From positions 27,840,524 to 27,904,523 of the forward strand of contig NC_134845.1 of the NCBI RefSeq assembly GCF_965363235.1: 64,000 nucleotides of DNA, written 5' to 3'. Positions 10,568-22,600 of the stretch are shown one piece after another (within the stretch, counting starts at the first letter, position 1; the number at the start of each line of letters is the position of its first letter). This DNA comes from Mytilus galloprovincialis. Its lineage: Eukaryota > Mollusca > Bivalvia > Mytilida > Mytilidae. The position numbers were made by a program, and so were the translations under genes. The notes beneath the pieces were generated by a model, which ran no database searches, had not been told where the DNA came from, and worked only from the letters and a program-made list of their open reading frames with translations.

Positions 10568-12757
10568 ATTCAAAATAGATAATAGTCATTCATTAAATAA
10601 TGATCAACGAATGCTCATTTCTTTTCTGTTTTCACTTCTGTAAACAATAAAATAGAAGATGTAGTATGATTCCTAAGGAGACACCTATCACCAGATGTAA
10701 CTACTCAATCTTTAAAAAAGTTAAGCAATAATATAAATACATATTGATGTAGGAATTTTTCATATGAGACAGTAGTGGCATCACTTTGCTTGCAAATTGT
10801 CCTTTTTGTTCCCGAGATTTTATTTAGACTAGAATAATATAAACATAACTTGTCACTTAATTTTCACTTTTGTTTAATTACCCTTTATCAAAATTATCTA
10901 GTAGTAACTATTAAAACATATAATTGAAGAGTTTCTATTGTTGACGACTGCTATTTATATGATTCTGCTGACAAAATAGTTTTTAGAAATATCATCTTGC
11001 AGGTCAACTATGTTATTCGCATTCTCTGTTACTAGATATCAAAAAAATATGGCAGAACTTATCCTTTCAATTAATTTTTAACAAATGCCAGTCATATTAT
11101 TAAAGTTACTCACTATTATTTACATAAAATGCAAACTCACCTTAAGTTAATAGATAAATGTATATAAGTAATGCAAGTACGTATTAACGCATTCTAATAG
11201 GGATTAATTGAATTGCCTTCACTATTAAATTAACAATGAATAAGTCGTTGTCAATATACGTGTTATAGAGTTAAATATGCCAATGAACCCTTTTCATATG
11301 AATTTTAATAAAACATTTTTATTTTTTGAGTTACGTCTTTAATGGAATTTCATTTTGAGAGAGTATAAATAAAATACTGATAGCAGGTGGTGTGTAATGC
11401 AAATTCATAAAACATATGTGTATATTTATACTGCTGAATATTTTCATGTACAATTGTCCTGGTGCTACTTGTTTACACCATAACAATTTTTGAAAAGTAA
11501 AAAAAAAGGTTCAAATGTATAATATAAAGAAATTAATATGCATAATTGAACAAACAATCATTTTGCTAGGACAAAAATAACATTGAGTGTGACTGTTTAT
11601 TGTCCATTATTTATATAATTAATAAATACTGAAGTCTAAGAGAATTGATTGTCTGATTACAATTTAAAAAAAATACATGAAAATACATATTTGATATATT
11701 TTATTGACAGAAACATTTATATTTAATAAATAAAAGTTCCTTAATTACAATGCAATTGTATATTTCTCATAACTTTGAGTTGAATTTCATTTTAAAACAC
11801 AATCAATAAGATGCGAGACATATTTGAGCAATTGTTAGTTTGGATTTCTATATAATGCCTTATTTGGTGTTTTTTTTTACTGATCATTGCAATTTTTTAT
11901 GAAATATCAAAGTTTCTCCTAAAGATCAAAAGTTGTGAAAATTCTAAATTCTAAGGAGTTTTTGGAAAGGCAAACTAAACCCTTCAAAAGCTCTTACTAA
12001 ATAGTTTACCATAGTATGTGTCTATATGAACAAATAAAAAGTGTACCAGATCAGCATCATATTCCACTCGCAAACAAATATTGTTTAGATTATTTAAACA
12101 TGCCAGTTTTGTATTTTAGAATCTTGATATCTATTCTTACAACTTGAAGGTAATACAGTTAAAAACTTGCGCATATCTATCAATGATTATATTGCAAATC
12201 GTTCATGATTTTGTAATGCTTTAAATGCAGACTAATTAAGGCCATTGGTGTACATTCTTTCTCAAAAGATGAGTGTTGTGAAAAGATTGTTGCACCAAGA
12301 AGTAAAAAAAGATTGTCATCACATTCGTTAAGACATTGAACTAATGGAAGCAAAACAAAAAAAAGTAGAAAACTATGCATATAAATGATATACAATTCGT
12401 TCATTTATGACAGGAATAATTGATCAAAATTACATAAATTTTCAATATCAACCTTGACCCTCCTTAGCAACCTCTAATGATTAAAGCAGTTGAAATATAA
12501 TGCTAGTTAATGATTGTCATGATAAAGTATAGTTGTTAAAACAGTTCAATATTTCACAAAACAAAATTCATCTATTGTTAGTTAATTCTATAATTCTTCT
12601 AGACTTTTTTTAACGACCTTGACTTACCATGAGGGTCTTGTACAGTAGTTAATTATTTAAATGATATACATTCGTCATTATGATTCAGAACTAACCCTTT
12701 TCAGAAAAAAATCTTACATGCGATTTTACTAATTTGACAGTTTTTTAAAGTAAATAA

Positions 12758-12925
12758 ACTAATCATAGATACCAGGACTAATTTTTGTATATACGCCAGA
12801 CGCGCGTTTCGTCTACAAAAGACTCATCAGTGACGCTCGAATCCAAAAAAGTTTAAAAAGCCAAATAAAGTACGAAGCTGAAGAGCATTGAGGACCAAAA
12901 TTCCTAAAAGTTTTGCCAAATCCAG
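12758..12925 (+). repeat. Interspersed repeat, GCGCGTTTCGTC family, copy 2
   Basis: A full-length copy about 200 bases beyond the last recognisable exon sequence of transporter copy A. It differs from copy 1 at only a few bases, implying recent spread. Copy B has no repeat at the equivalent place. Confidence 0.85.
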
Positions 12926-13128
12926 CTAATGAGATTTGGAAAGGATATGAAACTAAATGTCATACTGTTGTAACAATAAACAATAAGTCAAAAACAACAC
13001 AATAGTACATTTACTTCATTCATTCGTGGAAACAGTCTTAAAGTCAAACATCGTCTAATCCATCAAATCATTAATTTCTTAACCTTGCAATAACTTCTTT
13101 GGAATGTCTACGTATTTCTCATTATCTT

Positions 13129-13151
13129 CTATAACGATATACCATTCATTT
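13129..13151 (-). CDS. Copy A alternative terminal coding segment
   Basis: A TTTTTCAG acceptor precedes AAATGAATGG. Joined to the donor at 13439 it would add E-MNGISL before TAG. Conserved sequence follows (GACATTCCAAAGAAGTTATT) and recurs downstream of copy B. It may instead be ordinary 3' UTR. Confidence 0.4.
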
Positions 13152-13418
13152 CTGAAAAAGAGAAAAAAGACCATGTAGATATTTAACATAAAAAAAGTGA
13201 GGCTTGCTCAACACTTTATTGCATGTGACTGAACCAAAGAAATTAACAACAAAAAATCATCGAAGTCGAAGTGGACACATATTTCTATTATTACACTATA
13301 TATATAGTTATATCTAATGAATTGATCAGCAATATTTATATTATCAAATTCCAAGTTGTAAGTAACAACAAGCTAAAATTTACTGATACATATTTATTTA
13401 ACATTTCTTTGTGAGGTA

Positions 13419-13604
13419 CTATTTGAATATATAATTACCAATTTTTTGTTTATGTTGTAATAAGGCTACTTCACAATCTACTGGACCGCCGTTCATGTTA
13501 GAAAATGTGGATTCATCAATTGACAATGACTGTACGTATCTTTCTCTATCCTCTTCCTTACTTGGGCCCCAATTTTTTGCTGGTACTGTCAATTTCTTGA
13601 CTCT
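13419..13604 (-). CDS. Copy A coding exon 13 (C-terminal tail)
   Basis: Encodes [20 protein letters not shown] and on to QKIGNYIFK, then TAG. An internal donor G|GTAATT at 13439 could instead splice to a terminal exon at 13151 and replace the last seven residues, so the low coordinate is uncertain. Confidence 0.75.
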   Translation of the reverse strand, partial: RVKKLTVPAKNWGPSKEEDRERYVQSLSIDESTFSNMNGGPVDCEVALLQHKQKIGNYIFK

Positions 13605-16600
13605 CTAAAAAAACATAGTTTTGATTAAGAATTTCTCTTAAAACTATGAATATCTGCGCGTTTAGATAAATATAATTAAATTGTGACTTTTCTGGTTTTT
13701 TTTTATTCGTTTGTTTTAACAAATACAGATGTAAGTTATAAATAATATGCTACACACTTGGATAAGTGAAATAGCTATTGGTTAACATTTACACAACCAG
13801 AATATTTAACTGAAGTGGAAACTGTCTAACTGACATTGGTTTCAACTTTTTGGCTTGCAATCTCAAAAAAGAAAATAACAAACCGATAACTAAATAGCAA
13901 TCTCTTTACAACAATAAAATGACACAATTATATACTATTGTATGAATGTTTTAATGTGTTCTAAAAAGCTTACTTCAACTATGGTATCCCCATCAGTGTT
14001 AATGATTTGAATAATCATCATGAGAGGAATTGGGACAAGTGAAACCATTCCTAATATCCATCCCAACACTATCGCCCAAGTCGGATAACTTTTTCCGTCA
14101 TAAGTCACTGGACCTAATGTTATTATACTAAAAAGCCATATTCCCTATATGATAATAAAAAAAAATGAATATCAAATACAGCTTACTGCAGTTTTTATGT
14201 ACCCATATATATTAAAACTGGGTGATATGAAAATATGTGTCAAAAGGTTTTGTATAACTGTACAATGCCGTTTGTATATTATGATCCTCAATGCTCGTCT
14301 ACTTTATGAGGACTTTGAAATTTTTGACGCAATCGTCACTGATGAGCCTTATGTAGAAGAAACTACTCGCGACTGGTGTCCAATTCATTAGCCTGTTATC
14401 TTTGGTGATTTTCTTCTAAATATTGTTTATGTGATGCCAATCAATTAAAAAGTGTTGATATATGACAAACCTATTTTGATAAATAATAATGAAGTAATAG
14501 TATGTTCAAAATAAACATATTTATATGAATGATTTTAAAAAAATTGTATAACTCAAGGTAGATGTTTAAAGCATTGGAAATAAAAAGCCTTCTTTCCCAT
14601 CAGTTCTAGCAGAACTTGGTAGACTTCACTAATCACAGTCTACAAATTTAACCAAAAATAATGGCATTCTAGTTATTGACCGTCTGGATTACATTCACTG
14701 CTATGTGTTTTTAATTAACATGTCTTTGGCGTGGTTTAATATATAATATATGAATGGTCATGCACATTCAAAATATGCTTTATCTTTTTCAAGTATAGTG
14801 TGGCAGTAAATATTAATTTCAAGAAATGACCTTGTTGGTTATGTCTATATAGTTTTAATAAAATTACAAATAATAAAAGAAACCCTTAACTTACAAAAAT
14901 AACAGCTGGTGTAACATATCTCCACATATAATGCCAGATTGCATGTGGCTTATATCCAATCATCAATTCAATGTCTTTGTAAAACCTTTCTGTTCCTAAA
15001 TTGATATGAAGAAAAATTTCAATTAAAATAATTTATTTCTACTTTTTTTTAATGTAAGCACTTTACAGCGCATCTGGTGCAAGAAAATTGGTACCGTTAA
15101 TTTTATTACAGAGGATGCTATAACATTTATGATTTAACACTTATTCATTTCTGAATATATAAGCTTCACACTTTTGATTATTAACATTAAAGTAATAAAA
15201 AAAATGTAACCACCGAATGTTTTCGGCTGATATATGAATAAATAATGTACGCTTACCATAAATCCATGCAATAACAACACATTCTAAAAGTGAAATCATC
15301 ATCAGAGAGAAACTTGCACAATACCAGTCCATAATCTGTAGAACATATATTCCTCCCTGGAATATATAAACATACGCTAATTTAGCAGTTATCAGACTAC
15401 CACAAAACCAGGTTCAACTCACCATTTTTTTCTTTAAAAATGTCCTGTATCAAGTCAGAAAAATGGCCATTGTTATATCATAGTTCGTTTCTGTGTGTGT
15501 AATATTTTTACGTTGTGTTTCCGTTGTGTCGTTTGTTTTCTCCTATATTTGAGTGTGAATTCACATTATGTATCACTCCACAGTTAGGTGTGTAGTTTCG
15601 CATTATGGCCCCTGTGGATTTTTCAAATATGAGAGCTAGTGTGCAATTAAATTCATTTTTGGATAGCTGAGTATTAAAATAGCCTTTGTATCTGGTTTAT
15701 ATGAACATCAAGATTATGTAATGTATGTAATATAGGCTGTTTTCTGTATGACAGTCCGTATTTGCATGTCCCTACCATACATTGGTCCGGCAATTATTGT
15801 AATGTTTTTTTTCCAACATTTTATTGCACGAACTTTGTGATTGGATTTTACGAAAAAATTATCATTAGGAAGATTTTATGAAAACAGTTTCTAAAAAGGT
15901 ATAACTCAAAGGCATTGAACTTCTAGTTTGATCCAAATTTTGAGGAGATATGTGACATGTCCAACCCCATTTTTTGCAATATTTTATGGTAAATAAATGC
16001 AGAATGTTGCCATGGATATATATAAAAGGAATTAATTTTCACTCTTTTAACTTTTGAAAATCAAATCTGTGGAATATACTGATTACATACATATGCACAT
16101 GTACAACACAAACAGTTAGGTTAATGTATTAGAAATCCAAGACTAGGAGATGATAAAACATTTTGTGGCTCATTTTTAATTTGATTTTCTAACTGTGGAG
16201 TGCTACCTTACTATAAGACGTGTCACGGTACTTTTCTATCCCAAATTCATGTATTTGGTTTTGATGTTATTTTGGTTATTCTCATCGGATTTTTGTCTAA
16301 TGCTTATTCCGTTGCTGTGTGTGCTACATTTTAATGTTGTGTTGCTGTTCTCCTCTAATATTTAATGCGTTCCCCTCAGTTTTAGTTTGTTACCCCGATT
16401 TTGTTTTTTGTCCATAGATTTATGAGTTTTGAACAGTGGTATACTACTGTTGCCTTTATTTACAAAATATTGTTATTTTAAAGTAATCTATTCCAGTCAA
16501 CATGATATATGATAAAAGTATTAGAAACAATTGATATTTCTATGGGTACTAACTATGCTCCCCTCCTTATCATCTTGTTCCGCAAAACATACGAGGTCAA

Positions 16601-19600
16601 AAGTTTGGTGACTATATTGATGGCATCTTTCAATTCGATGGCCCCTACATAAACATTTATTATAATTTCTACATAATTACGTGACACAAGAAATTAATTC
16701 ATAAACAGGAATATCAAGTTTTATCAATAATATATTTTAACTCGTAATTAATCAAAAATTAAATTGAATTGATTTAACCATGTGTTGAAATCTGAGATGC
16801 GTCAGATGGAATTCGACATTATGCAAGTGCAAATATATATGTTCACGTATAAGTCTTTGATTGAGTTTGGAACAATCAAATAGGAAATAAAAGATGACTT
16901 TTGTTTTTCGTATGGTTCTTATTACAACTCAAATTTCAAACATTTACAGACTTTCCGCACAGGTTTTCCTTAACCCGAAATAAGTGAACAGATGTTTTGA
17001 TATTCATTTGCATTAGGGTAGTTTCTATCCGGCGCAGCTCACGTGTCAAATTACCTGTGTAATACATGGTAATCCAAGAAGAAACTCAACGAAACACCCA
17101 ACCGCAGCAAGAAGTACTCGCTTACTTCTAAGTAAGCTTGGATATTCGTCAATAAATGAACTTATGCCAGTCTCAAACATTCCAAACTAAAAGTAGAAAT
17201 TAATTACCTATGCTTGAAAACAGAAATTACAAATTTCTAACAATATGCAGATGATCAGTTTGATATAAATTTAACCAGAAAAGATATATAAACTGTTTAA
17301 GTCGAATGCTTAATTCTACAGATAAAAAGGAAAGAATATAATGCTAAAGCTCTGAATAAGTTTTAAATCTTGATTACATATTAAAAACATGGTATATATA
17401 CATATACATATATAAATGAATGATTGGATTATGTCAGTAAAATAAAAAAGACTGTTAATGGAGGGTGGTGGTACAAGTTCCTGAAAACTAGGCTTAATGT
17501 CCATTACATTATTGATGTATGTTACACAACAACCGAGAGAAAAAAGTTAATTTATCTAAAAATGAAAGAGGAATATAAAATAGACAGGACAAGTTTTCAT
17601 AGTATAATTCTTTAAACAGAAATAGTGTATTGCAAACCACATTCTGTATAACATTGACCAAAGAATGATATGTATCTTTGATGAGTTTTTGACAGTATAG
17701 AAAAATGTATGAAATAACATCAAGATTCTAAATCTAATATGTGTATTATGTAAGGACTTGAAAATTGTTTGTATTAAAAGCAAATAATTCAACAATTGTC
17801 CGAATGACGTTGATAAATGACAGAGACAAATTCTAGTGTATAAATTTTCAATTTTCCAGACCTTTATTTTTAGTAGAAATTTAGTTGTTCATTTTAATAC
17901 CTCATCACAACAATAAAAAAAAAACTTTTGAGACGTTGTTGCCTGTCGTCAGTCAACGTACCATAGATGAGTCTGCTTCACCTGTCTTTGGAGAATTAAG
18001 AACATGATCAATATCATTCCGGATTTATATCCTCATAACCATTAAGAAGAAAACATTTCAACATATAGGTTTCTAAGGTTTAATCTGAGTTTAAAAAGGA
18101 TAAAAGAAAAAATTAAAAAATCAAATTAAAATAATGAAAAAGAGAAAATGAAAAATGTCGTATTTCTATTTTAAACCGTTTAACCAATTTAAATATTAAG
18201 CAATTTTGAGGATTTTTTTTTCTTATTTTTTTCACCTAACAGTGACAAATCTGCAAGTTAATAAAACCTTTTAAAAACATTAACTATTCTAAGATGGTTA
18301 TTAAAAAGAACTCTGGTGTTATTAGATATATACAGTGGTTATTTCTTTTACTGATGCTTTCTTAAAATCTCAACGGCAGACGAATTTGTGCTTTTGCGAG
18401 AATTTTCAAACTGGCACAAAATAATAAAGTTATTCGTTTATAAATACAGTTATTCAAATGTCCATCAAAAACGAAAATATTTTCAGGTCAGATTTTTATT
18501 GATTTTAGCGCCTACCTTGTATGATTTTTCAAATGTACAGATAAGCATACGAAGCGAAGAAGGATTTAAATCATTGACAATTCTCGGTAGTATTAAAGAT
18601 AAGAATAAATGCATTTTTCAACATCTGCATACAATAACGAGCATATTGTACAGGATCACATGCATGAATGTTACAAGCATATTGTTATTTTCCAATTGGC
18701 AAAGGCAGGTTCAGCTAGCTAAATATGAACAATATCATGAAAAAAGTATGTTTGATTTATTCAGAACTATTTTTAGATTTCCACTTTCTTAATTCATGTG
18801 TAAACGTATTGATAGTAGTTTGTCTTGACGGAAAGTTGAAACATGTATGACAGTCAAAACATCGTATTATTTTGTTCATAAAAATATAAGATTTACCGCA
18901 ATGAAAAGGATTTCTTTTTCGGCTCTTTTCATACATACAAATCTGGATTAATAACTCATCCTTTTAAACAAGACAGTAATAGTGTGAGGACACAAACGAC
19001 AGCCAATGCTTATAAAAACGGAAGATTCTCAGCACTAGCCAACTCATGTTTTTTTGCACACCCTTACCCAAAAAAAATACCTTAGCGCAATTTTTGGCAT
19101 GTATATAATGTGACCCGATCAAGAATTTTTCGTTTGCTGAATCATATAAAAACCAACAGTAGATTTCCTTGTAATTGGAGAACAGATTTGCCAAATAATC
19201 TACTGTTGAGTTAGAAAATCCATTGTATTTCGAATAATTCAAAGGATTCATAAATATAATTATATCAATGTTATTTCAAGTCATCAGAGAAGTGGTGATT
19301 ACTGGCCTGCATAGTATTTCTATTAAAAAATGTCAAAATTACATTTTGGGGGGACGCAACTCAAAAATGCACATATTGGTTTATTGTTTTACACGTTGGA
19401 AACACTTTTGTAACTTATAGCAATTTAATGATTTCATTATTTAAAGCACTATGAAAATTTGACTTTCTCAAAAGAATCGGAATTTGTAGCATGGAAATAA
19501 CACCAAAGATGTTTTTTTTATGTTATATAAATTAAAGATTCATACAACATTCATCAATATTTCCCATCATTTCTATCGTATATGATTTGGGAATTTGAGA

Positions 19601-22600
19601 TTATCGTAAAATTAAAATTCAAATCTTACCTGGCTATCTAATCCTATGGTGAATAGCATAAGAAAGAACAAAACTGCCCAGAGTGGCGAGAAAGGTAGTT
19701 TAGCAACAGCCTCAGGATAAGCAACAAATGCAAGACCAGGACCTAAAAAACAATAACAAAAAATTAAAGAATTACTGTAAAATGATAATGTTAAAAAGAT
19801 GTTAATGTACACAATTTAACTAAAAAGATCTTGGCCCTAAAGTATGGGAAAGCCTTGTTGAGGATGGTAAAATTGAAGGTTATTCGAGAAAGTTAACATT
19901 CATATCAAATACGATATTGTAAATAACATGAATGCAAATAATTCTTTATGATTTTGGTGCGTCCGAAGTTATTTTCTATATTCGACGTCGACAAAAAAGC
20001 CTAAAACAAATAAAATGAAAGCCAAGGTATGTATTTGGTTTTGATGTTATATTTCTTATTCTCATAGGATTTTGTCTAATGCTTAGTCCGTTTCTGTGTG
20101 TGTTACATTTTAATGTTGTGACGTTGTTCTCCTCTTATATTTAATGCGTTAGTTTGTTACCCCGATTTTGTTTTTTGTCCATTGATGTATGAGTTGAACA
20201 GTGGTATACAACAGTTGCCTTTATTGAACTAATACTACGGGAGCTCAAATACAAGAATGTATCTGAATATTTAGATAAAACCATCTGTGGTCAACTTATT
20301 TTAGGATGTTGAAACTTAGATTCCTTTACAATTTTTAAATATATCAACGGAAATATTTGAAAAAATGAATTGTATAAATCGTGTGAAGATACTCTTACTA
20401 CGATATAAAAAGAAGATGTGGTATGACTGACAATGAGACTCTCCACAGAAATTAACAACTATAGGTCACCGTACGACCTTCAACAATGAGCAAAGCCCAT
20501 ACCGCATAGTCAGCTATAAAAGATCCCGAATTGACAATGTAAAACAATTCAAACGAGAAAACTCAATATGGCAAGTGATTCATGTATTACAGGAGTCCTT
20601 GTCTACGCATTCGGTTTCGCTGATTTTTGGATGTCATGCGATTCCCTCCGTTTTGTTTCTTATGATTAGTTTAGTGACCACAGTTTCATAAATTTACATA
20701 CTACCATCAACTAGGCTATTACATAATAATCTGAATGGGAGTTTATTATGGTTAAAGAGCCTTAATTATTTAGTGCGGTTTTTTTTTGTAAGAGAACCAT
20801 TTTTGGCATATAACCCAAAATACTCTTAAAAACAAATATACAGAAATTAAACTGGATAGTATTGAAAATTTTAAATATATATTAAATACCTTGTTTAACA
20901 ACTTCGTCTACAGTTGTACCCGCGGTATGTGCCATAAATCCCAAAACAGAGAAAATCACAAATCCTGCAAATATGCTAGTGCCACAATTGATAATGGGAA
21001 CTATCATAGCGTCTCTGAAAACATATAGAAATGAAATACAAAATATATTAGGCTCACATATACAAACTATGGGATCTTAAGCTGATGAAATCAAATGCTA
21101 TCAATGAAACAGATTTTGGATATTTTTTTTTAATTTAGAGGAACTAATTGTTACAGCAACAATATGTGAGTATCCAATAAGGTTTTTCAATGCACCATAG
21201 GAATATGAATTATAGTGCAAATATATGGAATTAATTTTGAATGGTCATGACACACATTGTATTACGAAAAAACAAACAACATGTTGCAGCATGTTTTGCT
21301 GTACGATTTAAATATAACATACCATAGGTTATATGTAAATAAATCATCATTATGAGACTTAATGTGTAAATGACCGTAAAGGTTATTTGGAATTTTGATC
21401 TTGAACAAAAGGAAAAAAAAACAGTTTGAGGCGTGACAAAAACTATGTGATGCTTAATTGATTTGAATATTTGACCGACATCCTATAATGCCCATTGATG
21501 TTTACCTGTACGCATTATTATGGAAATTATTGTAACTGGCCATTGTAATCAGACCACCCCATGCCATTCCAACAGAGTAAAATATTTGTAAGGCAGCATC
21601 TCCCCATACCTAATTATATAAAACAAAATAATCAAAATTAGTTTATGTGGACAGTTCTGTTAAAAGTAATATTTTGTAATGCATTTGATTGCATATTAAA
21701 TCTAACATTCACGCTATACTACTGATCACACAAAACAAAATCAAAAGCTATGAAGAGATCAACATACAACAAACATAGACATCGCCATCAGGATATACCT
21801 AGTCAAATACTATACATACAGTACCACTTTTAGTCTACATACAAAACAAAAACAACAAAATAACGCTCAATTTTCAAACAATTTATGTTTTTAATGTTTG
21901 TTTGGTGTCTGCAAAATTTTCACAACTTCACAACTTGAAACTCAAGGTTTTAAAGTATCCTTGAAAGAAGTAACTGGCTTGTTTGGAAATCATTAAGGGA
22001 AACGAAAACCCTTTAATATGGTATCTAATTGGAAATACATACTTCATATCAAGGTGCTGCCGGAATGTGACAACATACAAATGGCAAGTTAACAATTAGG
22101 AACCTGAATTATCTCTTTTGTAGTAATGTTTTTTTCTCAACCGACCAAAATTGATGTTATTCACGATATGATTAAGACTGAACTGTATTTTTTGTATCCT
22201 TCATTTTCTTTTCGATGGTACTGATGAGTTCAACAATATGTTATCAATCGAGAAATCAATCATCTTAGTACTTTAAATTTCAGGGATTTTTTTTTACAAA
22301 ATTCGATGTATACCTCCTTCAGACAAGATAGTTTTATGTTTTATGTTTTATGTTAAAACATACCTTTAATTTACAACTTAAGTTAGCATTCCATTGTATT
22401 TTTCACATTGGGCTTAATAAAAGTAAAATACTATAATCTAAGGAAGACAGGCCACGTTATAAAATCGCAAACCTCTCATTTAAAATAACTAAACTGTTGT
22501 TGCTACATGAAAATAACACATGAAAACTTACTTGATAATCTGCTAATTTCTCCCATCTAGGAATAATGTAAAACTTGATGCCTTCTACAGCTCCCGGTAG

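Larger units (their letters stand above)
7731..13128. other. Intergenic DNA between the B-box gene and transporter copy A
   Basis: No complete gene seen. From about 8.0 kb onward the sequence is homologous to unit 2: 9060-9340 aligns with 36215-36470, 11285-11450 with 37311-37430, and 12950-13080 with 38770-38900. It holds a coding-like remnant with triplicated end (8047-8425), repeats at 8778-8970 and 12758-12925, and a perfect hairpin at 10465-10567. The rest is AT-rich with nothing recognisable. Confidence 0.65.

Noticed and set aside
13131-13151. Reading copy A's terminal block in another frame (NEWYIVIEDNEKYVDIPKK)
   Set aside because: It looks protein-like, but no donor of the required phase exists in exon 13 and the same frame in copy B meets a stop after two codons.
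18388-18792. 134-codon plus-strand open frame in intron 8 of copy A
   Set aside because: The homologous DNA in copy B (about 48180-48480) has indels and stops in this frame, and the protein has no recognisable feature.
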